Assembly: GCF_014058425.1 (NCBI RefSeq)
Contig: NZ_CP049366.1
Location: 1,984,001 to 2,048,000 of the forward strand
Source of the DNA: Companilactobacillus pabuli
Lineage (GTDB): Bacteria > Bacillota > Bacilli > Lactobacillales > Lactobacillaceae
Length of the DNA stretch: 64,000 nucleotides
Direction: 5' to 3'
The translations under genes and the position numbers were made by a program. Under the pieces are notes generated by a model that had not been told where the DNA came from, did not search any database, and worked only from the letters and a program-made list of their open reading frames with translations. Shown one piece after another: positions 1 through 8,606 of this stretch (its first letter is position 1; every line of letters begins with the position of its first letter).

Positions 1-48
1 CAGATCAAACTTATTAATAACAATGCTTATATATTTATATTCATTCAT
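1..48 (-). CDS. Start of an unidentified gene, cut by the window edge
   Basis: Only the first 16 codons are inside the window (MNEYKYISIVINKFDL). The ATG at 48-46 has a GGAGTG ribosome binding site about six bases upstream (55-60), so this is a plausible real start rather than a chance ORF. Nothing in 16 residues identifies the product. Confidence 0.45.
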   Translation of the reverse strand, partial: MNEYKYISIVINKFDL

Positions 49-147
49 ATTTTTCACTCCTTTGGCTAAAAAAGGTTCTTTCTTAAATTAACTAGATAAT
101 GTTATTTATCATTTCTTGTAAGTGATTGAAAAACTAAAAATAGAACT

Positions 148-323
148 ACTATCTAGTCCGGAATAGCAAAGAAAATTGGCTCAGTAGTGAAATTATTCTT
201 AGCAACTTGTTGCTTAGAATAAGGTCGAGTTTTGAGATTTTGCGCACTTGGTTTATGCAAAAGCTCAAAATCGTGCCCACAACGTTTTCGCCAAATTTTC
301 TTTGCTATGGAGGACGGAATCCT
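148..323 (-). ncRNA. Structured repeat element A (putative RNA, three-copy family)
   Basis: This 176-nt stretch is about 85-90% identical to element B (51344-51519) and folds the same way as the more distant element C (51140-51300). The outer helix pairs 164-180 with 290-307. Inside are a junction helix (184-189 with 278-283, here with one T-T mismatch) and two long hairpins. Two base pairs of the outer helix differ from B by compensatory changes, which argues for selection on RNA or hairpin structure. Strand is chosen so that the conserved order matches element C. Short ORFs read through it are not credible genes. I cannot match it to a named RNA family. A structured repeat or MITE-like element remains possible. 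Confidence 0.6.
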
Positions 324-349
324 ACATTAACTAATTCAGAAAGAATCCT

Positions 350-394
350 AAAAAAAATACGTATACTTATCTTATTTATCGACAAGTATACGTA
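350..394 (-). terminator. Terminator of the purine permease gene
   Basis: Eleven-base arms TACGTATACTT (358-368) and AAGTATACGTA (384-394) are followed on the minus strand by a run of eight T (A-run 350-357). It lies about 60 bases past the permease stop codon. Confidence 0.8.
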
Positions 395-452
395 CCAAAT
401 GTGATGAAAATATGACTAAACTTTGCTTATGCTTTGAAAGTTTCAAAACTTG

Positions 453-1745
453 CTAATTCGTCTTTTTGTTCGGATTTAGCAATAAATTCAAAATAATTGC
501 TGAAAAACTTCCGACTACTAAACCATTATTCAAAATAGTTTGAACAGTTGATGGCAAGAAGTGCAATAACGTTGGTTGAACTGTTACACCTAAGCCTAAA
601 CTGATTGAAACTGCCATAATCATGATATTATTGTTGTTCATTTCAACACGTGATAGCATCTTAATTCCTTCAATACCTACGGTACCAAACATAATCAACA
701 TGGCACCACCCAAGACGGCATTAGGAATCAATTCAGCTACCGCACCAACCTTAGGGATCAAACCTAAAATAATTAATAGGAAGGCTGAGAAATAAACTGG
801 TTTATTCTTCTTAATTCCTGATAATTGAACGACCGCCACATTTTGTGAGAAGGTCGAGTATGGGAACGTATTAAAAATACCACCCAAGATAGCAGCTAAA
901 CCTTCTGAGGCGTAACCTCTTTGCAAGTCATTCTTGTCCAAATCATCACCAGTCAATTCTGCCAATGCGTAGTAAACACCAGTTGATTCAATCATACAAG
1001 TCAAAGCAGCTAAAAGCATAACTACGATTGATGACCATTCAAACTTAGGTGTTGCAAAGTAAAATGGTTGAGGGATTTGGAACCAATGAGCAGTACCCAC
1101 AGTCTTAAAACCAATTTCTCCCATTCCAATTCCAAGTAAGTAACCTGCAACGATACCAATCAAAACAGCGATTTGCTTGATAAAACCGCGACCCCAAATA
1201 CTTACGATCACAATAATCAAGGCTGTTGCAAATCCTAGAATCAAATTCGTCGAGCTACCAAAATCTTTGGCATCGACGTTTCCGCCACCAATATTTTGGA
1301 AAGCTACGGGAATCAAAGTAAATCCAATCAAAGTAATCAAAGAACCAGTAACTACTGTTGGGAAGAAGTCTTTCAAGTTAGCGAATAACTTGGAAATCAA
1401 CATGATGAAAACCCCAGCAGCGATGATGGCACCATACATATAGGCAATTCCAAAGTGATGCCCAATGTTTTGTAACGGCGTTACATATTCGACAGCTGAA
1501 CCCAAAACAACTGGCAAACCAATACCCGTCAATGGTGTTCGTTTAATCTGTAAGAGTGTAGCAACCCCACACATAAAAATATCAACTGAAATTAGATAAG
1601 TCATTTCTTTAGCACTGAATCCTAGTGAAGCACCAATTAAAATTGGAATCAAAATATCTCCAGAATACATTGCTAACAAATGTTGAAAGCCTAATAACAG
1701 ATTTTTAAGGAATGATTCTTCCTTATCGTTCGTGTTTATATCCAT
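453..1745 (-). CDS. pbuX: NCS2-family purine (probably xanthine) permease, PbuX-like
   Basis: This 430-residue membrane protein belongs to the nucleobase:cation symporter-2 family, which imports xanthine, uracil or urate with protons. The N-terminal GFQHLLAMY segment and the later QNVAVVQLSG segment carry the Q-H and QN motifs of the family, with roughly a dozen hydrophobic helices between and after. Length is normal. The xanthine assignment rests on overall resemblance to PbuX. It is not next to xpt, its usual partner, and I see no purine riboswitch in the 120-base gap upstream. That gap is shared with the divergent dipeptidase gene. The start has an AGGAGGG site and a TATAAT-like -10 close by. 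A uracil permease is less likely but possible. Confidence 0.85.
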   Translation of the reverse strand: MDINTNDKEESFLKNLLLGFQHLLAMYSGDILIPILIGASLGFSAKEMTYLISVDIFMCGVATLLQIKRTPLTGIGLPVVLGSAVEYVTPLQNIGHHFGIAYMYGAIIAAGVFIMLISKLFANLKDFFPTVVTGSLITLIGFTLIPVAFQNIGGGNVDAKDFGSSTNLILGFATALIIVIVSIWGRGFIKQIAVLIGIVAGYLLGIGMGEIGFKTVGTAHWFQIPQPFYFATPKFEWSSIVVMLLAALTCMIESTGVYYALAELTGDDLDKNDLQRGYASEGLAAILGGIFNTFPYSTFSQNVAVVQLSGIKKNKPVYFSAFLLIILGLIPKVGAVAELIPNAVLGGAMLIMFGTVGIEGIKMLSRVEMNNNNIMIMAVSISLGLGVTVQPTLLHFLPSTVQTILNNGLVVGSFSAIILNLLLNPNKKTN

Positions 1746-1869
1746 TACACCCTCCTAATTTATCAAAATTATACCATATATTCGTGATTACAATATGAAT
1801 AAGTTTGAAGATACTGCTTACATTTATATGATAGAATGTAACCAGTACAAATAGGAGGAATTCGAAAAG

Positions 1870-3306
1870 ATGAAGAAAAATCATTTGGATGACGCTTGTA
1901 CCACTATTTTAGTTGGTAAAAACGCCAGTTTAGATGGATCAACAATGATTGCTAGAAACGACGACACTTTCTTTGCGGTAGCTCCACATAGCTTCGTATT
2001 GAACCCTGCCGTAAACGGCAAAAAAGGACGCAAGGTTAAGTCATGGTTAAATGGCTTTGAATCAGAAGTTCCTGAAAATGGCTACAAATGGCCTGCCGTT
2101 CCAAACGTTGACTACAAGAAGTTTGGTTACTACGACGAAAGTGGTATTAATGGTAAGAACGTTGCTATGTCTGCCACAGAAAGTACTTATGGTAACGAAC
2201 GTGCCTTAGCTTTTGACCCATTAGTTAAAGATGGTATGGACGAAGATGTTATCGTTCGTATGGTCCTACCTTATGTTGACTCAGCCAAGGGTGCTGTACA
2301 ACGTACTGGTGAATTGATCAAGAAATTCGGTTCACCTGCTGGTAACTCTGTTCTATTCAGTGATAAAGATGACGTTTGGTACATGGAAATCGTTACTGGT
2401 CACCACTGGGTAGCCCAAAGAATTCCTGATGACAGTTATGCTGTTTGTGCTAACCGTGTTTCAATTCAACAAGTAGATTTCAATAACTCTGACGAATTCA
2501 TGTGGTCAGAAGGAATTCAAGAATTTGTTGAAAAGAACCACTTGAACACTGACAAAACTGGCTGGAACTTCAGACACATCTTCGGTACAGACAACCTTAA
2601 AGACCGCCACTACAACACACCACGTGTTTGGTTTGGTCAAAAGTACTTCAACCCAGAAATCCAACAAGATCCAGAAGATGGTGAATTACCTTTCATCATG
2701 AAGACAGATCACAAGATTTCCGTTGATGATATCGAATACGTTTTAGGTTCACACTATAACGAAACACCATTTGATCCATTCAGCCCATATGCTAGTGAAG
2801 ATGACAAACACCGTTACCGTCCAATCGGTTTGAACAGAACTCAAAACTCACACGTTCTTCAAATCAGAAATGACGTTCCTGAAGAATACGCTGCTATCAT
2901 GTGGCTATGTATCGGTTACCCAACATTTACACCATACATTCCTTTCTATACTAATATGAACGAAACAGATCCTTCATATAATGATGCTTCACTTGAATTC
3001 AACTTCAAGGATGCATATTGGATGTATAAAGCTTTGTCAGTTCTAGTTGAATCAAACTACACAGAATTCATTCAAGACGATATCGACTACCTAACAGAAA
3101 TTCGTCAAGAACTACGTGAAGCTGTAGCTGAAACTGATAAATTGGCTGCTAACTACTCTGGCGACGAATTAGTTGAATTCTTAACTGACCGTAACCAAAA
3201 AGTTGTTAAACAAATGCAAGAAAAGACTCACAAATTCTTTGGTGAACTTTATACTAAGGGAATCAATCTTTCAAAACTTACATTTAATATGGATGCAAAT
3301 CTATAA
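1870..3306 (+). CDS. pepD: C69-family dipeptidase
   Basis: This 478-residue enzyme matches the PepD/PepDA dipeptidases of lactic acid bacteria: N-terminal nucleophile hydrolases that split dipeptides in the cytoplasm. The expected nucleophile is Cys10 in DDACTTILVGK, exposed after removal of a short N-terminal propeptide. The following DGSTMIARNDD segment is the usual family start. The ATG is preceded by AGGAGGAA at good spacing. The gene is alone, divergent from the permease and followed by a terminator. It would supply amino acids from imported peptides, as expected in a proteolytic lactic acid bacterium. Confidence 0.93.
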   Translation: MKKNHLDDACTTILVGKNASLDGSTMIARNDDTFFAVAPHSFVLNPAVNGKKGRKVKSWLNGFESEVPENGYKWPAVPNVDYKKFGYYDESGINGKNVAMSATESTYGNERALAFDPLVKDGMDEDVIVRMVLPYVDSAKGAVQRTGELIKKFGSPAGNSVLFSDKDDVWYMEIVTGHHWVAQRIPDDSYAVCANRVSIQQVDFNNSDEFMWSEGIQEFVEKNHLNTDKTGWNFRHIFGTDNLKDRHYNTPRVWFGQKYFNPEIQQDPEDGELPFIMKTDHKISVDDIEYVLGSHYNETPFDPFSPYASEDDKHRYRPIGLNRTQNSHVLQIRNDVPEEYAAIMWLCIGYPTFTPYIPFYTNMNETDPSYNDASLEFNFKDAYWMYKALSVLVESNYTEFIQDDIDYLTEIRQELREAVAETDKLAANYSGDELVEFLTDRNQKVVKQMQEKTHKFFGELYTKGINLSKLTFNMDANL

Positions 3307-3315
3307 TCAATTACT

Positions 3316-3347
3316 AAAAGGTATCTTCTTTGGAAGGTGCCTTTTTT
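3316..3347 (+). terminator. Terminator after dipeptidase gene
   Basis: AAGGTATCTTC pairs with GAAGGTGCCTT (two G-U pairs), then a T run. It falls just after the dipeptidase stop and before the Gre factor gene. Confidence 0.75.
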
Positions 3348-3389
3348 GTGTTACATTGGATTTAAAACAACTAAATCGAGGTTTTAAAA

Positions 3390-3860
3390 ATGGAACCAAC
3401 TTTTAATAAAATGACACCTGCTGGCTACAAAGCTATCGAACAAGAAATAAAAGATTTAAAAGCCAGCCGACCCGAAAAAATCAAAATTCTCGCTGCCGCT
3501 GCTGCCTTAGGCGACCGTTCTGAAAACACCGAATACTCTAGTGCCAAACGTGATTTAGGACACCTTGAGAGCCGTCTACGTTATTTACACAAACAGTTAC
3601 AATACGCTGATGTAGTTTTGCCTGCTGACAACGACCTCTTAGATATCGGTAAATTCGTGACGATTGAATTTTTGGATGATCACGACCAAGTTACTTATCA
3701 ATTGGTAGGAAAACAAGAAGCTAATTTAACCCAAAACAAAATCTCCTTTGCCTCACCAATTGGGAAAGCTTTGGAAAATCATCAGGTCGGCGACACAGTT
3801 TCAGTCAGTGCCCCTGAAGGATCATATGATGTAAAAATCATCAAAATTTCATTGGAATAA
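3390..3860 (+). CDS. GreA/GreB-family transcription elongation factor
   Basis: The 156-residue protein has the Gre layout: an N-terminal coiled coil (about 1-75) and a C-terminal FKBP-like domain (about 80-156). Gre factors enter the RNA polymerase secondary channel and stimulate cleavage of backtracked RNA. The acidic tip motif reads GDRSENTEY, close to the classical GDLSENAEY, so the catalytic acidic residues are present. Sequence outside the tip is divergent from the usual lactobacillar GreA, so this may be a second, specialised paralogue. For that reason I give no symbol. It is a single gene following the dipeptidase terminator. Confidence 0.85.
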   Translation: MEPTFNKMTPAGYKAIEQEIKDLKASRPEKIKILAAAAALGDRSENTEYSSAKRDLGHLESRLRYLHKQLQYADVVLPADNDLLDIGKFVTIEFLDDHDQVTYQLVGKQEANLTQNKISFASPIGKALENHQVGDTVSVSAPEGSYDVKIIKISLE

Positions 3861-4043
3861 TTAAGTCAACGCTATCACTATAAAATAAATAAGGTATATA
3901 CCATTTTGAATGAATTCCCTAATAGCAACAAATTTCTCCATACCTTTACGTGCCAAACGTCATGATATAAAAAAAACAATAGTCAAAATCGTTTATTCAC
4001 AGGTATAATATTGCTATTAGCTTTTTTTAGGAGGAATTTTTTC

Positions 4044-4961
4044 ATGGACGAAGGGAAAAAACTGGCCAAGAAAACTCTTAACCGAGGATTTTGGTTAGCA
4101 TTTTGTGCGTCTGCTCTTTGGGGTGTATCCGGAACTGTCTTGCAAGTCGTTGCTAAGAATTTGAACATCCCAGCTATGTGGTTCATCGCAACTAGAACTA
4201 CCGTAGCCGGAATTATTTTATTAGCCGTTGGCTTAATTGTTTTACCAAGCAAAGAGTTCTTTGCTGTTTTTAAGAATTGGAAAGATCTTTTGACGTTAGT
4301 TTCATTTGCCGTTTTCGGTTTGTTAGCTAATATGTTCACCTTCTTCCATGCCATTAAAACCGGTAATTCTTCTACTGCAACCATTTTGCAGTATCTATCA
4401 CCACTATTCATTATGATTGGTTTGATTCTTTTCACGAAAAAGAAGACTTCTCGTGTTGATGTCATCTCCTTTGTTTTGGCATTGATCGGTGTAGTCTTAA
4501 TGATTACTCGTGGTGATCTTGGTCACTTATCAATTCCAATGGTTTCAGTACTTTGGGGAATTGGGAGTGGTATTACAGCCGCTCTATACGTTGTTATTCC
4601 ACAATCCCTTATCGCTAAATATCACGGAATTCTGATTACCGGTTGGGGTATGTTGATTGCAGGAATTATCTCTAATTTCTTCAGTCCTATCTGGGTCAAT
4701 CCACCTAAGATGAGTACTGCTAGTATTCTAGGAATTGGGACAGTTATCTTGTTAGGAACCGTCTCCGCATTCTTGTTGATGGTCTTGAGTACTAAATACA
4801 CAACGGCCGCAATCATTAGTATCACTGATGCTGTACAACCATTCACAACTCTAGTTTTGAGTGTGATTTTCCTACACTATGCTGTAAACCTACCCGAAAT
4901 TATTGGTGCAGTTATTGTTGTATTAGCAATCTACGTCTTGAATCGTTATGATACAGAATAA
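4044..4961 (+). CDS. EamA/DMT-family transporter
   Basis: This 305-residue integral membrane protein has about ten hydrophobic helices in two similar halves, the EamA (drug/metabolite transporter) layout. Each half begins with the family pattern (ALWGVSGTVLQVVAK; GIGSGITAALYVV). Substrate cannot be read from sequence; relatives export amino acids or other metabolites. The start is taken at 4044, not at an upstream in-frame ATG, because AGGAGG at about 4029-4034 sits at correct spacing for it. A TATAAT hexamer lies about 40 bases upstream. The gene ends at a very strong bidirectional terminator. Confidence 0.85.
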   Translation: MDEGKKLAKKTLNRGFWLAFCASALWGVSGTVLQVVAKNLNIPAMWFIATRTTVAGIILLAVGLIVLPSKEFFAVFKNWKDLLTLVSFAVFGLLANMFTFFHAIKTGNSSTATILQYLSPLFIMIGLILFTKKKTSRVDVISFVLALIGVVLMITRGDLGHLSIPMVSVLWGIGSGITAALYVVIPQSLIAKYHGILITGWGMLIAGIISNFFSPIWVNPPKMSTASILGIGTVILLGTVSAFLLMVLSTKYTTAAIISITDAVQPFTTLVLSVIFLHYAVNLPEIIGAVIVVLAIYVLNRYDTE

Positions 4962-4970
4962 TATTTAAAT

Positions 4971-5018
4971 AAAAAAGGGCCGCCAAGTCGAAATAGATCA
5001 ACTTGGCGGCCCTTTTTG
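4971..5018. terminator. Strong bidirectional terminator
   Basis: Perfect 12-base arms GGGCCGCCAAGT / ACTTGGCGGCCC (4977-4988 / 5002-5013) are flanked by A6 and T5 runs. It serves the EamA gene on the plus strand and the 26-residue peptide gene on the minus strand. Confidence 0.93.
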
Positions 5019-5024
5019 TGTCCC

Positions 5025-5105
5025 TTAGTTTTTCACCAGAGGCAACGCTTGACCCAAGTTGATCTGCAAAATAATCACGACGACAATAATCAAAATAGTA
5101 TACAT
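5025..5105 (-). CDS. 26-residue hydrophobic peptide
   Basis: The ORF begins at ATG 5105 and encodes MYTILIIVVVIILQ followed by INLGQALPLVKN. A single hydrophobic stretch fills residues 3-13 and the end is weakly basic. It has a complete transcription unit: TTGACA at 5178-5173, 17-base spacer, TATTCT at 5155-5150, an AGAGG site, and a strong terminator right after the stop. No gene of normal size fits here. The layout resembles type I toxin or membrane micropeptide genes, but I see no clear antisense RNA promoter and recognise no family. Function unknown. Confidence 0.55.
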   Translation of the reverse strand: MYTILIIVVVIILQINLGQALPLVKN

Positions 5106-5149
5106 AGCGAAGGCCTCTTTTCAAATTAGAATAAAATTAAATTGTATTT

Positions 5150-5178
5150 AGAATAATATTTGTTCAATCAATTGTCAA
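5150..5178 (-). promoter_or_regulatory. Sigma-A promoter of the 26-residue peptide gene
   Basis: TTGACA (5178-5173) and TATTCT (5155-5150) are separated by exactly 17 bases on the minus strand. Predicted transcription starts near 5143, giving a short leader of about 40 bases. Confidence 0.75.
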
Positions 5179-5284
5179 TTGCTTAAATAATATTTTTTAT
5201 TTTAATAATTTTTGTTGATAAAACACACTATATAATGCATTCAAAAAATGCACCGTAAATTAATTAAAAATGATTAATTTTAGT

Positions 5285-5312
5285 TTGACATTCTCTAATA
5301 TTCGTCTAATAA
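5285..5312 (+). promoter_or_regulatory. Probable promoter of the PanE-like gene
   Basis: TTGACA at 5285-5290 and TAATAA at 5307-5312 with a 16-base spacer precede the gene by about 30 bases. Confidence 0.55.
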
Positions 5313-5344
5313 TACAGTCACAAAAAATTTTGGAGGCGGTATTT

Positions 5345-6337
5345 ATGAAATATGCAGTATTAGGTGCAGGTGCTATGGGTTTGCGTTATGGAGTTCTTCT
5401 ACAGGAAGCTGGATTCGATGTCGATTTTGTCGAAATTTGGCAACCGCAAATTGACAAGATTCGTGAGCAAAACGGTGTTTTCGTTTCACGTGATCACAAG
5501 AATAAGCACTTGGTGCCCGTCAATATTTACTCCCCCGAAGAATACACTGGTGACCCTGATGTTTGGGTCGTTTTCACTAAACAAATGCAATTGGCTGATG
5601 CTTTGAAACGAACGGCACATGCCTTTAAACCATCTCAATATGTGGTTTCACCAATGAACGGTATGGGACACATTGACAAGTTGAATCAATATTTCGACAA
5701 ACAAAACGTCATTGGTGCCACAGCTTTGATTGGTACAGTCTTGAATGGCCCTGGTGATGTTGATTTCATCGGTGCTAAAGGTGCTGGTAGTATGAACATG
5801 GCAAATGAAACCGAAAAACCGGACAAAATGACTAAGAAAATTCAAGATGAGTTCACACAAGCTAATCTTAATCCTAACTTAACGACCAATTTCATGGGAA
5901 CTTTGATGGCAAAAGTTATTTTCAATTCAGTTGTCAATACACTTTGTACGATGTTTGAAATTCAAATGGGTGAATTCATTCAATCACCAGTAGCAGAGAA
6001 GCTCAGTCGTCAGTTGATTGACGAAGCTTTCGACGTTTGCGAGCGTGCGGGAATTACCCTGCTCAATACTCGCGAAGAAGAATGGGAGTCCGTTCAATTC
6101 GTAAGTAGCGTCAGCAATCCTTTGCACTACCCTTCAATGTATCAAGATATGTCCAAAGGTCGTAACACTGAAGTTGACTACATCAACGGCTACATTTATG
6201 ACTTAGGCTTGAAATATCACTACGAAGCTAAAACTCATGACTTCTTGCGTAATTTAGTTCATCTAGCCGAATTCTCAAGAGATTTTGACGTTGAAGCACT
6301 CGAAAAGAAGGTTCAAAACCTAGAATTATCTAAATAA
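5345..6337 (+). CDS. Ketopantoate reductase (PanE/ApbA) family 2-oxoacid reductase
   Basis: A 330-residue NAD(P)H-dependent reductase. GAGAMG at residues 7-12 is the Rossmann dinucleotide motif. The MAKVIFNSVVN segment holds the expected catalytic lysine, and a helical C-terminal domain follows. PanE reduces 2-dehydropantoate for CoA synthesis, but in lactic acid bacteria relatives also reduce branched 2-oxoacids to hydroxyacids. Two D-2-hydroxyacid dehydrogenases follow directly, so I favour the second role. The start is placed at 5345 because GGAGGCGG lies just upstream; an earlier in-frame ATG has no ribosome site. Confidence 0.82.
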   Translation: MKYAVLGAGAMGLRYGVLLQEAGFDVDFVEIWQPQIDKIREQNGVFVSRDHKNKHLVPVNIYSPEEYTGDPDVWVVFTKQMQLADALKRTAHAFKPSQYVVSPMNGMGHIDKLNQYFDKQNVIGATALIGTVLNGPGDVDFIGAKGAGSMNMANETEKPDKMTKKIQDEFTQANLNPNLTTNFMGTLMAKVIFNSVVNTLCTMFEIQMGEFIQSPVAEKLSRQLIDEAFDVCERAGITLLNTREEEWESVQFVSSVSNPLHYPSMYQDMSKGRNTEVDYINGYIYDLGLKYHYEAKTHDFLRNLVHLAEFSRDFDVEALEKKVQNLELSK

Positions 6338-6451
6338 TTTAAAATTTCCCCTTTCATTTGTCAGAATTTGCGTTAAACTTAATAACAATTAAATTATTAG
6401 AATTTTACTAATTTAATATATATTTTCTAATTATATGAAAGAGGGATCGCT

Positions 6452-7459
6452 ATGAAAATTTTTCTATACGGAGTTCGACCAGACGAGGCAGTTTACCTAA
6501 AGGAATGGGAAAACGCTAATCCAGATGTTGAAATCGACTATACCAACAAAATTGTTACTGAAGAGACAGTTGATTTGGCAAAGGGTTATAACGGCGTTGT
6601 AATGTTGCAAACACAACCCTATACTCGCTTGGCCTTGCAAAAGTTACACGACTTTGGCATTAGTAAAATCTCAGTTCGTAACGTTGGTTTGGACGGCTTT
6701 GATTTCAAGGACCTCCGTGATTTCGGATTTTCATTGACGAGTGTTCCCGTTTACTCACCTAACGCCATCGCTGAACACACAACTAGTTTGATGCTACGTT
6801 TGTTAAGACGTGTGCCTGAATTCGACGAGAAGTTCAATAATGCTGACTTCCGCTGGTTCCCTACAATCGGGGAGGAAATCAATGGTAAAACTGTTGGTAT
6901 TGTAGGAACTGGTCACATCGGTTCAGTCGTTGCCAGATTGATGCTCGCCTTCGGTGCTAAAGTAGTTGCATATGATATTAAACCTGATCCATACCTAGAA
7001 AATTTAGGAATCTACGTTGATTCTTTGGATAAGGTTTTGGAAAAAGCTGACATTATAACGCTACATACACCTTTGGCAAAACGTGATGTTCACATGATCG
7101 ACAAGGCAGCTTTTGCTAAAATGAAGGATGGTGTTATCTTTATCAATGCTGCTCGTGGCGGCTTGGTTGATACTGATGCCTTGATTGAAGCCTTAGACAG
7201 TGGCAAAGTTGGCGGTGCCGGTTTGGATGTTTTGGAAAGTGAAAATGATGTCTTCCAAAAGAAATTCGACAAGATTGAAGACGTCAAAGATCCTCAATTC
7301 CAAGCTCTACTTAACCGCAAAAATGTTATCATAACTCCACATACAGCCTTCTACACAACTACAGCTGTTCATAATATGGTCTTTGATTCTTTGAATGACA
7401 ATCTTAAAATGCTAAATAATCAAACTCCGAAATTCCCCGTCGATATTTCAGAGGACTAA
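6452..7459 (+). CDS. D-2-hydroxyacid dehydrogenase (D-lactate/D-hydroxyisocaproate type), copy 1
   Basis: This 335-residue enzyme reversibly reduces 2-oxoacids with NADH. It resembles D-hydroxyisocaproate and D-lactate dehydrogenases of lactobacilli. The cofactor loop is GTGHIG (around residue 150). The catalytic triad is visible as Arg in NAARGGLVD, Glu in LDVLESEND and His in TPHTAFYT. RBS GAGGGA precedes the ATG. It is followed by a terminator and then by a close paralogue, so the pair probably arose by tandem duplication. Together with the PanE-like gene it forms a 2-oxoacid reduction cluster that can regenerate NAD+ and make flavour-type hydroxyacids. Confidence 0.9.
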   Translation: MKIFLYGVRPDEAVYLKEWENANPDVEIDYTNKIVTEETVDLAKGYNGVVMLQTQPYTRLALQKLHDFGISKISVRNVGLDGFDFKDLRDFGFSLTSVPVYSPNAIAEHTTSLMLRLLRRVPEFDEKFNNADFRWFPTIGEEINGKTVGIVGTGHIGSVVARLMLAFGAKVVAYDIKPDPYLENLGIYVDSLDKVLEKADIITLHTPLAKRDVHMIDKAAFAKMKDGVIFINAARGGLVDTDALIEALDSGKVGGAGLDVLESENDVFQKKFDKIEDVKDPQFQALLNRKNVIITPHTAFYTTTAVHNMVFDSLNDNLKMLNNQTPKFPVDISED

Positions 7460-7465
7460 AAATAC

Positions 7466-7512
7466 CAATAACCAGTCAAAGTGTTTAACACATTTTGACT
7501 GGTTATTTTTTG
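7466..7512 (+). terminator. Terminator between the two dehydrogenase genes
   Basis: AATAACCAGTCAAA pairs with TTTTGACTGGTTATT, then T6. The two paralogues are therefore likely separate transcription units. Confidence 0.8.
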
Positions 7513-7567
7513 AACCAAATTATAAATTCTGCTTTAATTAGTGTATAGCTTAAAGGAGGATTTTTTG

Positions 7568-8572
7568 ATGAAAATATTTGCTTATGGAATTCGTGAAGAT
7601 GAAGAACCATCTTTGAAAAAATGGGAACAAGCAAACCCAGATGTCGAAGTGGGCTTCACTAACAACATGCTGACTGCTGACTCAGCTCGTATGGCTGAAG
7701 GTGCTGACGGTGTAGTTACTCTTCAAACCGCTGATTATACAAGAGAGGCACTTGAAGTACTTCACAATTTAGGCATCAAATATATTTCTATCCGTAACGT
7801 TGGATTTGATAACTTCAATTTCCAAGATCTTAACGATTTTGGTTTTACTTTGACAAACGTACCAGTTTACTCACCTAATGCCATTGCTGAACACGCAGTG
7901 CTATTAATGGGAAGATTGCTCCGTCGTACTCCTGAATTTGCTCAAAAAATTGAAGACGGCAACTTTACTTGGGCACCTACAATTGGTAAAGAATACCGTG
8001 AACAAACAGTTGGTGTCATCGGTACTGGTCACATCGGTCGCGTTGTTATGCAAATTCTAAAGGGATTTGGTTGCAAGATTGTCGCTTATGATGTTTACCA
8101 CAATCCTGAAATTGAAAAACAAGGTTTATACGTTGATACATTGGAAGAATTGTACAAGCAAGCTGACATTATCACTTTGCACGTACCATTATTCGACAGC
8201 AACAAATATATGATCAACGATAAGGCTATCGAACAAATGAAAGATGGTGTCTACATTATCAACTGCGCCCGTGGAGAGTTGGTTGATACTGATGCCTTAA
8301 TTAAAGGTTTAGACAGTGGTAAAGTTGCCGGAGCCGGGCTAGACGTTATCGATAATGAGAATTCCGTTTTTGGTAAGAAATGGTCTAGCATCGACAACAT
8401 CCCTAACGAAAAAATTAGAAATTTAGCTAAACGTTTGAATGTTATCGTTACTCCACACAGTGCCTTCTATACAGAAACAGCCATTCACAATATGATCACA
8501 ACCTCATTTGATTCTAACAAATCATTAATTGAAGGTTTGAAGCCTGACAACATCGTTGATACTAATAAATAG
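7568..8572 (+). CDS. D-2-hydroxyacid dehydrogenase, copy 2
   Basis: A 334-residue paralogue of the preceding gene, aligning without large gaps from MKIFAYGIRED to the end. GTGHIG marks the NAD site, NCARGELVD holds the substrate-binding Arg, and TPHSAFYT the catalytic His. The acid that is Glu in copy 1 (DVLE) is Asp here (DVID), a conservative change at a position normally Glu in this family. It may alter pH optimum or substrate. AAAGGAGGA sits right before the ATG at 7568, which decides the start over an upstream in-frame codon. Confidence 0.9.
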   Translation: MKIFAYGIREDEEPSLKKWEQANPDVEVGFTNNMLTADSARMAEGADGVVTLQTADYTREALEVLHNLGIKYISIRNVGFDNFNFQDLNDFGFTLTNVPVYSPNAIAEHAVLLMGRLLRRTPEFAQKIEDGNFTWAPTIGKEYREQTVGVIGTGHIGRVVMQILKGFGCKIVAYDVYHNPEIEKQGLYVDTLEELYKQADIITLHVPLFDSNKYMINDKAIEQMKDGVYIINCARGELVDTDALIKGLDSGKVAGAGLDVIDNENSVFGKKWSSIDNIPNEKIRNLAKRLNVIVTPHSAFYTETAIHNMITTSFDSNKSLIEGLKPDNIVDTNK

Positions 8573-8582
8573 ATTCGCAAGC

Positions 8583-8606
8583 ACATCCTAAAGGGTGTGT
8601 TTTTTT
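8583..8606 (+). terminator. Terminator after dehydrogenase copy 2
   Basis: A short stem, CACATCC with GGGTGTG around TAAA, is followed by seven T. Confidence 0.7.

Noticed and set aside
148-323. T-box or purine riboswitch near the pbuX gene
   Set aside because: The element lies downstream of pbuX, lacks T-box and purine aptamer motifs, and recurs elsewhere.
207-404. 65-residue plus-strand ORF
   Set aside because: It runs through element A and the pbuX terminator, has no ribosome site and its sequence is explained by the RNA-like structure.
3983-4465. 160-residue ORF antisense to the EamA gene
   Set aside because: Shadow of a clear transporter gene; basic composition without domains.
4912-5124. 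70-residue minus-strand ORF over the terminator
   Set aside because: It reads through the bidirectional terminator and out of frame over the 26-residue peptide, which has the proper ribosome site.
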